Origin: Cacajao melanocephalus
Lineage: Eukaryota > Chordata > Mammalia > Primates > Pitheciidae
Reading direction: 5' to 3'
DNA: 64,000 nt
Assembly: GCA_963573385.1 (NCBI GenBank)
Contig: CAUYLG010017863.1
Span: forward strand, 1 to 64,000
A program made the translations under genes and the position numbers. The notes under the pieces are model-generated. The model searched no databases and was not told the DNA's origin. It worked only from the letters and a program-made list of their open reading frames with translations. Numbering within the stretch: the first letter of the stretch is position 1; each line of letters begins with the position of its first letter. This document shows positions 47,106-59,010 of the stretch, in pieces.

Positions 47106-47960
47106 GCTAGGCACGGTGGTTTATGCCTATGTTGTAAGTAAAATTTTGATGCCACAAAAGAAATAGCACTTGAAGATAAATCCTCTCAGCAAGGCAGCTT
47201 ACTTCTATAGAAGGATGTAGCAATGGTGGCCGCACGCTTGGACAAGGCAGGAAGGGGTACTAATGCCTGACGGGGGTCACACCTACTGCTGTGTAGTTCC
47301 CCTATTGGCTAGGGTTAGACTGCACAAGCTAGACTAATCCTGATTGGCTATTTTAAAGAGACAGGGGTCCGAGCTGGAGTGGCAGGGTGGGTGTTTTGGC
47401 AGGAAGGATGGTTACGGGGTGGGTCAGAGCAGGTAGCCAGGGGTGACCTAGGTCAAAGAAGGTGATGGGAGTGGGTGACCGGAGCAGGTGACCAGGATGA
47501 GTCAGGATGGAGCTGGGGGCTGGGGGAACAGATATGAACTACTGATTAGAACTGTTAAGGTTGTTTTCTGGAATTTCAAGGAAGTTAAACTTTAAAATAG
47601 AGAATTAAAGTATAAGAGAGCTGACCATACTGACATACTGATTCTTTGAATAGAAACTTGGGGTTCACTATAACACCTGTAATCTGAGCACTTTCAGAGG
47701 CCAAGGTGGGTAGTTAGCTTGAGTTCAGGAGTTCAAGACCAACCTGGGCAACATGGTGAAACCCTGTCTGTACAGAAAACATGAAAAAATAAATAGCTGA
47801 GTGTGGTGGCAGGTGCCTGCAGTTCCTGCTACTTGGGGGTGCTGAGGCAGGAGGATCACTTTAGCCTAGGATGTCCAGGTTGCAGTGAGCCAAGATTACG
47901 CCACTGTACTCCAGTCTGGGTGACAAAGTGAGACCCTGTCTCCAAAAACAAAAACCAAAA
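47106..47960 (+). repeat. Alu split by an LTR
   Basis: The Alu start (GGCTAGGCACGGTGGTTTATG) ends at 47,129. The rest, from CCTGTAATCTGAGCACTTTC to the A-rich end, runs 47,676-47,960. The ~546 bp between is an LTR (separate entry). Confidence 0.9.
47130..47675 (-). mobile_element. ERV-type solo LTR inserted within an Alu
   Basis: 546 bp bounded by TG..CA (TGTTGTAAGTAAAATTTTG to GGGGTTCACTATAACA). A 4-bp TSD CCTA/CCTG (47,126-47,129 and 47,676-47,679) consists of Alu sequence. On the minus strand it has two CCAAT boxes (AGCCAATCAGG, AGCCAATAGGG) and a CTTTAAAAT TATA-like motif, which suggests minus orientation. A 4-bp TSD fits class I (ERV1) retroviruses. No internal region. Subfamily not named. 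Confidence 0.75.
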
Positions 47961-48843
47961 AACGTGATGTTTGAAAAAATATACACAATTTTTATTATAA
48001 TTATTGCTGTTTGATATTGATATCTGAAATATAATTATTGATATTCAAGTAATCGAAATATTTATGCATATATAAAATTATTTTTACTTCACATCTTAAG
48101 ACTGGTTACTTAAAATAATTAACTCTGTCAATACACTTTGAAGGAGACTTTGTAAATTGTTAACTTTGTCTCTTCTGATAGCTGTAGCTCAGCAGAATAA
48201 ATATGGCAATAAAGAAGGATGCTTTTCCAATACTTAGGACAAGAAATCAAAATACTGTAGTAACTGAAGGATGATTCAAGCAAAGGCAGAACTTAATCAA
48301 AAAGGAAAAGATATGTAAAAAATAAACTGTCATTGGGAATAATAGCCAGGATTGGCTCTGGAAAAAATAAGTAGAAAAACACTCTGCTTATGTGATTTAG
48401 TGTTTACAACGTAAATCTGAAAGACATCTGAATCTCTTGGAAATAAACCTGATTGTTTAAAAAGTTTGATCATGTCTCATTGAGAGACCTCAACAAACAA
48501 AATCTTAGATCATGACTTTGGAGGTAGGAAAAGCTGAAAGCCCCATACATTCCTGAAATTAAATGAAAGATTTCACTCTTGTGTTTAATCTGGCCCTCGC
48601 ATCCTACATTAGCAAATAATCGGATGTACCTTTGATAAACCTGATTTTATTCATTATGACTCCCCAACCTGCTTGCTTTCCTTCACTACTCTAGGAGTGT
48701 GGGAAAGTTTAGCTGCATGTAGTCCTGGGTACCAGCAAGCTCTCCCAGAGATCATGGGACAGAAAGGCTCAGAAACCAAAACCAGGTGTTAAAATCACAC
48801 GATTCACTCAATTTGAAAACATAGTGAGAAGCAAGGGGAAAGA
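47961..48843. other. Unassigned AT-rich unique sequence
   Basis: About 880 bp without a recognised repeat or exon. Confidence 0.4.
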
Positions 48844-48848
48844 GATCG

Positions 48849-49485
48849 TGTGTTAGTCAATTTTCATACTGCTGATAAAGACATATTCAAGACTGGGCAA
48901 TTTACAAAAGAAAGCGGTTTAATTGGACGTACAGTTCCACATGGCTGGGGAGGCCTCTCAATCATGGCAGAAGGTAAAAGGCAAGTCTCACGTGGCAGCA
49001 GACAAGAGAAGAGAGCTTGTGCAGGGAAACTCCCTTTTTTAAAACCATCAGATCTCAGCTGGCATGGTGGCTCACGCCTGTAATCCCAGCACTTTGGGAG
49101 GCTGAGGAGGGCAGATCATGAGGTCAGGAGTTTGAGACCAGCCTGGCCAACATAGTAAAAACCTGTCTCTACTAAAAATACAAAAAATCAGCTGGGCGTG
49201 GTGGTGGGCACTTGTAATCCCAGCTATTCAGGAGGCTGAGGCAGGAGAATCTCTTGAACCAGGAGGCAGAGGTCGCAGTGAGCCAAGATCATACCACTGC
49301 ACTCCAGCCGGGGCAGCAGTGCAAGACTCCGTCTCAAAAAAAACAAAAACAAAAACAGAAAACCATCAGATCAGGAGAACAGCATGGGAGAGATCTGCCC
49401 TCTTGATTCAACTACCTCCCACTGGGTCCCTCCCATAACAGGTGGAAATTTAAGATTTGGGTGGGGACACAGCCAAAACATATCA
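48849..49485 (-). mobile_element. THE1-family solo LTR, split by an Alu
   Basis: Strong reverse match to THE1: TGTGTTAGTCAATTTTCATA, 'ttccacatggctggggaggcctctcaatcatggcagaagg', 'aaaaccatcagatc', 'ggagaacagcatggg', 'cccactgggtccctcccataacagg', 'tttgggtggggacacagccaaaacatatca'. The 5-bp TSD GATCG/GATGG (48,844-48,848 and 49,486-49,490) shows both edges are intact. An Alu sits at 49,055-49,358. Confidence 0.92.
49055..49358 (+). repeat. Alu inserted in the THE1 LTR, perfect TSD
   Basis: Sense full-length Alu. AAAACCATCAGATC occurs at 49,041-49,054 and 49,359-49,372. Confidence 0.97.
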
Positions 49486-49730
49486 GATGGAGACTCATAT
49501 AGGTAGGTGAGGATACAAATAGGATGAGAGATCCAAGATCCACACTTCTAGAACCCTGTGCTTGCAGTGTCAGCTTTCCCTGCTGATGGTGTGGTCACAA
49601 AAACCAAAGTTAAGGTTGAAGAAGGGGCCTCAACAGATGGAAAGTGTCTGAAGTCAGCATATGCTTGCTCTGCTGGAGGGATGCAAGGCAATATGCCTGG
49701 CCAATAGCTGTAGTTCATCAGTCATCTGTG

Positions 49731-49976
49731 TTTTTTTTTTTGTTTTTTTGACATAGAGTCTCACTTCTGTCTCCCAGGCTGGGGTGCAGTCGCGCGATCT
49801 TGGCTCACTGCAACTTCCGCCTCCTGGGTTCAAACGATTTGCCTGGCTAATTTTTTTTTTTTTTTCAGTAGAGACGGGGTTTCACCATGTTGGCCAGGCT
49901 GGTCTGGAACTCCTGACTTCACCTGTCTCAGCCTCCCAAAGTGCTGGGATTACAAGTGTGAGCCACCGTGCCCTAC
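49731..49976 (-). repeat. Alu with internal deletion and TSD
   Basis: Antisense Alu missing about 65 bp between TTCAAACGATT and TGCCTGGCTAATT. Flanks AGTSATCTGTGTTTT. Confidence 0.95.
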
Positions 49977-50186
49977 TAGTGATCTGTGTTTTATCTACAT
50001 TTTGGGGCAGAGTATATGTGGGGCCAGAACTGAACATGATGGATGTCACTGATTGGTGATCAATTTATGAATGACATAGCTGTCAATCTTGAGGTAACAT
50101 GAGCTGAGCGCTATTATGTATTATTAATATTTATGAAGTGTCTATTATTAACAACAATGTAAATCATAATCTAGAAAAATATTTTA

Positions 50187-50690
<504 letters not shown>

Positions 50691-50691
50691 T

Positions 50692-50994
<303 letters not shown>

Positions 50995-51012
50995 TTTAAA
51001 TTCACTATTTTA

Positions 51013-51339
51013 TTAAGTAAATCTTATAAGATTTAACGTTTACTTTATTCTTCCATTCCTTTCTATTTATAAGTAAAATTCTCATTTGTTTCATTCTTTT
51101 AATCCGTATTTAACACACGAATATTCCATTCTGTTTATTGTTGACATATCTCACAGGTTATTATCTTACATGTCTTACAACTTATTGTCGACACTTAACA
51201 CATCTTAGGAATTCTGCATGAGTCTTACAAGCTACTTATTTCCTCATTATCTATGCTAAATACATCTCAGGAGTTTCATTCATCTGATTATTAAATTGTC
51301 CTCTATACTAGTTTGAAAGAGAACTTTAAATAAAGGTAT
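51013..51339. other. Unassigned AT-rich sequence
   Basis: No repeat or exon recognised. Confidence 0.35.
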
Positions 51340-51680
51340 TTATTCAGCCAATTATGGTATATTCATACAAATGGAATATAATGTAGTTAGAAAAAATGAT
51401 CATGTGGATTTATTTCATGAAACATGTAGTCAAACTATATCTTATGTAGAAATAGGTTGCAAAAGAGCATATCTGGTGTATGCCAAGTGTATACCCCAGG
51501 TATCTAAGTTGTGTACAATATGTACCTACTTATCTGTGCAGAGAGATACCTGGAAGGGCACTCCATAGTTGGCTCTGGATGGTGACATTTTAGTTGCACT
51601 TGACCACTTTTTGATGATCTGCTTGTATAGTTTGAGTGAATGAACAATGATCACTTACATTAGAAATTGAAATCCGAATG
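51340..51680 (+). repeat. Old L1 3'-end-like sequence
   Basis: 'ccaattatggtatattcatacaaatggaatataatgtag' and 'tggatggtgacatttta' resemble a decayed L1M 3' region. Confidence 0.45.
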
Positions 51681-51814
51681 TGTGTGTGTTTGTACGTATA
51701 TGCAAATAACATAAAACGAATAGTAAGGCCAGACCCTTTTGTTCTGAAAACTGTAGACAGCATTTTGCAAATAATAAGAATTTTTTAAAAAGTATCTTTA
51801 CTTTAAAACATTTT

Positions 51815-52191
<377 letters not shown>

Positions 52192-52192
<1 letters not shown>

Positions 52193-52216
52193 TATATATA
52201 TATATATATGTATGTA
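52192..52216. repeat. (AT)n microsatellite
   Basis: About nine AT units then GTATGTAT, between two Alu fragments of opposite strand. Confidence 0.9.
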
Positions 52217-52283
52217 TTTTTTTTTTTTTTTAGTAGAGATGAGGTCTTGCTATGTTGCACAAGCTGGCCTCAAACTCCTGGCC
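52217..52283 (-). repeat. Alu fragment, antisense
   Basis: T-tract, AGTAGAGATGAGGTCTTGC, ending CAAACTCCTGGCC. About 67 bp. Confidence 0.8.
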
Positions 52284-52370
52284 AGGAGGTGGCCACTTAG
52301 AGGTGGTTTATGTGAAAATTTGTTCTGTTCTTTGAGATACTAGAAATGTAGATACCAACATATTGGCTTT

Positions 52371-52408
52371 AATGGGAAAAACCGCAATTACTTTTGCACC
52401 AACCTAAA
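52371..52408. repeat. MADE1 half-element (mariner MITE)
   Basis: AATGGGAAAAACCGCAATTA then CTTTTGCACCAACCTAA is one arm of the 80-bp MADE1 palindrome. The other arm is missing, so no mir-548-type hairpin can form from this copy alone. Confidence 0.9.
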
Positions 52409-52912
52409 ATAATTGAAAAGTAGCAACTTACAGCAGCTTACTACTCTTTCTACGTAATATCAAAATATGGAAACAATCTTGAAGACAGGTAGTCTGAAAA
52501 TTGCTTGTGAGTGATCCACAGAATGTTTCTAAAGGAAAAGCAAGACTCTTCAGTTGCCCAAAAGATGGAGGAGGCCTGAGAGTTCTTACAGTGGTTTAGA
52601 ATGTGTTCATCTTTACTGGAAGATAGCTTAAAAATACTTTGCTGTCTTTGTAGCCTTTACAAATCTATGATTGCCATAAAGTCGGCTTTGTTCCCTATTT
52701 CTAGAACCATCATATATTTGCATGAGGAGCATCTCAATTCAGAGGTCTGTTTTTTCTTGGGGGTAGGCATCAGAGGGCATATGGCATTAGAAGCAGCTCT
52801 GTATACAACTGAAAGCAGTCTTGTAGCCATTTAGGATCTGGGAAGTATACAAGTTAACTACCCCCACCCCCAAAAAGAAGAGGACTTTAATAAACTTTGA
52901 AAGTGAGCATGA
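52409..52912. other. Unassigned sequence
   Basis: No repeat or exon recognised. Confidence 0.35.
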
Positions 52913-52913
52913 G

Positions 52914-53202
<289 letters not shown>

Positions 53203-53723
53203 AAGTGAATAATTTATAATAATTAAAAGTGAAAGCATAAGGGGGTAAGCGGAACATTAGATGCCGCTCTCCCGGAGGTAATCTGAGGGGCTGTTGAGTG
53301 GTATGATTATTGTGGGAGGAAGCCTGCAGGTGAACTGGGGTGGTTAATGGTACTGGTGGTTGGACTGAGGAAAATGGGAGGAGCCAGGAGAGCCGGAGAA
53401 GAGATGAGGCGACTGGGAGGCAGGTGCGGGGAAGAGCGGGAGGACACTAGGCCTTTACTGAAAAACTGGCAGGTCCCTTGGTTGGAGTTTTAGCTGCTGC
53501 CTCAGCACTTTAGTCATACCTGTAGTTGAGCAATTCTCCTGACGTGTCAGCATGTGTTTACATATCTTTGTTTTCATCACCCGGTGAGCAGGCTCCCTTT
53601 TATAAATAGTCTTTATCTTCTCTATAGCTACCCTAGGGTATGTGGTAGGCACTCAAGAAAGGTTTGTTAAAGGAGTTATGATTCCAGTCTACCTTACAGT
53701 GTACACGTTAACTAAATTGTTCA
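53203..53723. other. Unassigned sequence
   Basis: G-rich between 53,270 and 53,450. No repeat or exon recognised. Confidence 0.35.
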
Positions 53724-53740
53724 GTGAACCTGTAAACTTC

Positions 53741-54063
53741 TCTGTTTTTTGTTTGTTTGTTTGTTTGTTTTGTTTTTTGAGACAGAGTTTCACTCTTGTT
53801 GCCCAGGCTGGAGTGCAATGGTGTGATCTCGGCTCACCACAACCTCTATCTCCTGAGTTGAAGCGATTCTCTTGCCTCAGACTCCCAAGTAGCTGGAATT
53901 ACAGGCACCCGCTACCACACCCAGCTAATTTTTTTGTATTTTTAGTAGAGATAGGGTTTCACCATGTTGGTCAGACTGGTCTTGAACTCCTGACCCCAGG
54001 TGATCAGCCCACCTCGGCCTCCCAAAGTGCTAGGATTACAAGCGTGAGCCACTATGCCTGGCT
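53741..54063 (-). repeat. Alu with (TTTG)n tail and TSD
   Basis: Antisense full-length Alu. TGAACCTGTWAACTTYTC flanks it (about 53,725 and 54,063). Confidence 0.95.
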
Positions 54064-54196
54064 GAACCTGTTAACTTTTCAATGTTAGTTTTCTTTGCTC
54101 CCAGTTGATGATACTTTATAACCGTATTGCAGATGTATACATATTATGTATATATGTCTATAGGTATGTATATGTATACCTCTCCATATACACAAT

Positions 54197-54420
54197 GTCA
54201 TCTTTAAGTAAGCCGGAAATCTGAGAGTCACCCTAGGCTCACTTCCCTCTGCGTCTCCCCCTATGTAATCAGGCAGTCATCCAGCCTGCTGATATACTTC
54301 CTTAGGTTCTCTAAAATCTGGCTCCCTTTTGTCTAATGCTGCCTAACTTCATAGCCACGTCATCTCTCACCTGCATTCCCACAAAAATGCATCATCATCA
54401 TAATGAACATCATCAGTTCC
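54197..54420 (+). repeat. Displaced duplicate of L2 sequence inside a TA-rich tract
   Basis: 54,197-54,394 matches 56,043-56,239 in the same orientation, about 94% identical by eye. It is followed at once by AATGAACATCATCAGTTC (54,402-54,419), which also occurs at 55,378-55,395. TA-rich microsatellite sequence lies on both sides. Confidence 0.85.
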
Positions 54421-54424
54421 CCAT

Positions 54425-54497
54425 GGAGATGTATACATATACACATATATACATATATATATACACACACACACATATACACACATATACATATGTC
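54425..54497. repeat. (TA)n/(CA)n compound microsatellite
   Basis: Alternating ATATAC and ACACAC units of about 70 bp. Related TATGTATA sequence also precedes the inserted block (54,130-54,196). Confidence 0.9.
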
Positions 54498-54596
54498 TTT
54501 TTCAAGAATCTCTACATTCTTGAGAAAATATGACTAAAAGGCATATAGTTTATGACATTAATTTGAGGTCTTCTGACCACCTTATTTCTTATTTTA

Positions 54597-54887
54597 GTTT
54601 TTGAGACAGGGTCTTGCTCTGTCACCCAGGCTGGAGTGTAGTGGTGCAATCATAGCTTACTGTAGCCTCAAACTCTTGGGCTCAAGCAATCCTCCCACTA
54701 AGTCCTCAAGTAGCTGGGACTACAAGCACATGCTACCATGCCCAGCTAATTTTATTTTATTATTAGTTTTTGTAGAGACAGGGTCTCACTATGCTGCCCA
54801 GGCTGGACTCAAAACCCTAGGCTCAAGCAATTCTCCCGTCTAGCCTCCCAAAGTGCTGGCATTATAAGCATGAGCCCCTGCACCCAG
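54597..54887 (-). repeat. Alu (J-like), full length
   Basis: Antisense old Alu with an expanded linker (AATTTTATTTTATTATTAG). Confidence 0.95.
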
Positions 54888-55377
54888 CTGACCAGCCTAT
54901 TTCAGAGACCTTCTATATTGTAAGATACATGAAAAGTGTTGAAAAAAATTGTTCATTGCACAAACAATGACTAAATTTAAAAAGAAAATATATGCACAGT
55001 CCTATCTTTTCATGAAATCATTTCTTTGCATACTTCCAAGTTCTTTTATTTTTTAAATAATTTGTCATTGTCATCATCATATGTTAGATGTAATTGTTCT
55101 TTTTTTGTTGATGATTATAGCATTATCATTCTACTTGTCGTATAGACTTCCTTATTACAATTTTAAATGATGGTCTGCTATGCCAATTCAATTGATTTAC
55201 TGTAATTTAATAGCGCAGCCACCCATCATTGGACATTGGTGGTCTCCACCGTTCATTATTAGATATAGGCATACAATGAAGTGCTGCCGCACACCTAGTC
55301 ACTCACTGTAATCTAACCTCCAGTCCTATCTTTCTATTGAAACAGCTCTGGCCAAGATAAGCAGTGGTCCTCTATTT
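54888..55377. other. Unassigned AT-rich sequence
   Basis: No repeat or exon recognised. Confidence 0.35.
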
Positions 55378-55389
55378 AATGAACATCAT

Positions 55390-56690
<1,301 letters not shown>

Positions 56691-56694
56691 GGAT

Positions 56695-56835
56695 AAACAC
56701 ATTCTAGGAGTGGGGTTAAAATGTGCAAACCCACATGTGAAGAACGTGATTAATAAATTGCTTCTCCAAAGAGGTGTATTGATTTACACTGCCACGAGCA
56801 AAAAAGCCAGTATATCAACTGAAGCATGTTTCTAA
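56695..56835 (-). repeat. Old L1 antisense fragment
   Basis: 'attgcttctccaaagaggtgtattgatttacactgcca' matches the antisense L1M 3' region. Confidence 0.55.
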
Positions 56836-56922
56836 CAACCATTTATTGAATGCTTATCATCTGTCAGGTGTTGTGCCAGAAGAATGGAATTCAAATATTT
56901 CATTATTTTGAGTAGTGCAGTC

Positions 56923-57135
56923 CAACAGAACTTTCTTCAGTGATGGAAATATTCTATATCTGCACTGTCCAATAGGGTAGCTATTAGCCACATGTGGCTT
57001 CTGAGCCCTTGAAGTGAGACAGGTGTGACTGGGGAACTGAATTTCTCATTTCATCTAATTTTAGTTATTTTACATGTAAATGTAAACACTCTCGTGGCAA
57101 GTGGTCATCTTATTGAACAGTGCAGCTCTAGAGAG
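56923..57135. repeat. Non-autonomous hAT-type element (MER class)
   Basis: Inverted-repeat-like ends CAGTCCAACAGAACTTTCTTC and ATTGAACAGTGCAGCTCTAG. Inside, 'gcactgtccaatagggtagctattagccacatgtggcttctgagcccttgaa'. Recognised as a common MER element; exact name uncertain. Confidence 0.65.
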
Positions 57136-57304
57136 AAAAAAAGGAAATCAGTCAGCAGACGTAACTGCCACATTCTGGATTATTTTTTAAATACTAGTGG
57201 GTCTAAGCCTACCTCATTAATGTGTGGCCAGCTGTCAAGTGCTATCATTTTTATTAGTCAGCACCACCTAATTTGGGAAACATTTTATTTTATTTTTTCC
57301 TTTT

Positions 57305-57448
57305 TTAAATTAAAACAATTTTTAAAAAATAGAGATGGGGTCTTGCTCTGTTGCCCAGACTGGTCTCAAACTTGTGGACTCAAGTAATTCTCCTGCCTTG
57401 GCCTCCCAAAGTGCTGGGATTACAGGCATGAGCCACCGTGCCTGGCCA
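57305..57448 (-). repeat. Alu monomer-like element with TSD
   Basis: Antisense single arm (AGAGATGGGGTCTTGCTC to GTGCCTGGCC). ATTTGRGAAACATTT flanks it at 57,271-57,285 and 57,450-57,464. Confidence 0.85.
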
Positions 57449-57464
57449 GATTTGAGAAACATTT

Positions 57465-58229
57465 CATAAATAGGTGCCTAGATCAGGAAAGCAACACCTT
57501 ACATCAGGAAAACAACCAAAATGTCTAAGTCTAGAGACTTGAGGCAAAGTGGGAAACGTTACTCACAGTGCTTTCTATCCAGAGGCGTGGACTTAGTTAC
57601 TCCAAAGGAGGCCAGAAGCATAACACTTCTGGAGAGGCATCTACTGGACTTGTTTTTCCACTAAACTGCTAGACTTGTTTTGATCAGGCAGGAAGTGAAG
57701 CAACTTTTCAGGGAGAGAGCCTAGCATCTGCATCTCCTCTGAGGTGGACCACACCTTTTACCTTCTACTTGTGAGCCTAGGTCGAATTTTGCTTTCCAAT
57801 TTAGGGAAGAGCAGCGTAGGCAAAACTATTCTCCTACAAGGTTTTTTTTTTTTCTTTTTTAGATTTCAAACCCAAAGTTATATTTTACATCGGTACTTGT
57901 TTGGATTCTCCAAATTAATTTATATACTCCTAAAATAGACACTTAACCTAACTGCACAATTCTTTGCACATAGAGGACTTTGAAACGAATAAGTACACTG
58001 AGTTGCATTAGATGAATCCTATCGGATAAGCACTTGTGACCTACTGGCAACCTTTTATAAGCTGATGATGGGAGAGGAGTTTCAATCTCTTTTGGAGTTG
58101 TTGGAAATGTGCCAAAGAGATAACCTGGCGTATGTTGTCCAGAAAGTCCTGTTTTAATATTTAACACGAACATCTTATACCCCCGGAATTCGAGTAATCA
58201 GTTGTTGGGCCGAGAAATCTGGGGTACAA
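57465..58229. other. Unique sequence upstream of the TJP2 CpG island
   Basis: No repeat recognised except a T-rich tract at 57,842-57,860. This is the distal promoter region of the next gene. Confidence 0.45.
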
Positions 58230-59010
58230 GGCCGTGTATGTGTTGATTGTGTGGGACACTCTGGCCAGCAACACTCCAACCTCACACCAGCTCTCCAAAC
58301 TTGCAGCGCTTCCCGGGACGCGTGCGCTCGGAGCGGGACCTGCTCGCTCCAGTGCGCGCCTAGGAGCAAACCATCGGGTTGGCGGGGGTGGAGGGGTGCA
58401 GGCGTGGGGGCCGCTGGCCGCTCGGACCTCAGATTTCTCCTGCCGCCGCCGCCGCCGCCTGCCCCACGGCCGGGAGTCGCGCTTGACGCGGTTCACCGCG
58501 GAGACCTTGGAGGCGCGGCGCTGGCGAGCCCTCCCCCTACGGGCGGGTAGGTGGTAGCGGCCGATTTGAGAGTTTCCCGGGCCGGGCAGCCGGCGCGGAG
58601 GCGCAAAGCTGCAAAGCTGGGGTGGGGGCGGGCCGACGCCGCCGCAGCCGCGGGAGGAGGGACAAAGGGGTGGGTCCCCGCGGGTTGGCACCCCGGCGGC
58701 CGGGGCCGCGGGTCAGAGCGCTGGCCCTTGGTGCCCAGGAGGAGTAGGAGCAAGAGCAGAAGCTGGGCCCAGAGCTGCGCGCCTACGCGGGACCTGCGCC
58801 CGAGATGCCGGTACGAGGAGATCGCGGGTTTCAGCGCCGGCGGGAGCTGTCAGGTTGGCTCCGCGTAAGTGCCTCCTTGCGCCGCGCGGTTGGGAGGAGG
58901 GTCGCGAGCGTCAGCGTGGGAGGGCCGGTAGGCTCTGCTCGCGGGCTCTGAAGTTGTTCTCCGATGGGCAGTAGGAAGCTGGGATTCTCCCACCCGGATG
59001 TGGGGTGCAG
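58230..59010 (+). promoter_or_regulatory. TJP2: CpG island and promoter of TJP2 (isoform A start)
   Basis: CpG-dense and repeat-free. It contains (CCG)5-6 at about 58,440-58,458, a GC box (GGGGGCGGGCC near 58,625) and no TATA box near the likely start. It spans the 5'UTR and first coding exon. TATA-less CpG promoters usually start transcription over a range, so no single start base is given. Minus-strand reading frames here are composition effects. Confidence 0.85.
58805..58864 (+). CDS. TJP2: TJP2 (ZO-2) first coding exon, isoform A
   Basis: The ATG at 58,805 opens 20 codons, MPVRGDRGFQRRRELSGWLR, ending exactly at a consensus donor CGC|GTAAGT (58,865). ZO-2A differs from ZO-2C by a 23-residue N-terminal extension (MPVRGDRGF..RRELSGWLRAPG), so these 20 codons plus three from the next exon fit. 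ZO-2 is a MAGUK scaffold at tight junctions, with three PDZ, an SH3 and a guanylate kinase-like domain. All of these are encoded beyond this window. Start choice: in-frame, Kozak-like CCGAGATGC context, and family match. Residues 10-11 read QR; I recall PP in the human protein, so this may be a species or allele difference or an error of memory. The longer 105-codon frame that reads through the donor is not real coding sequence. Confidence 0.9.

Noticed and set aside
58234..58753. Coding frames upstream of or antisense to the TJP2 exon
   Set aside because: GC-composition frames in the promoter island; only the 60-bp exon matches a known protein.
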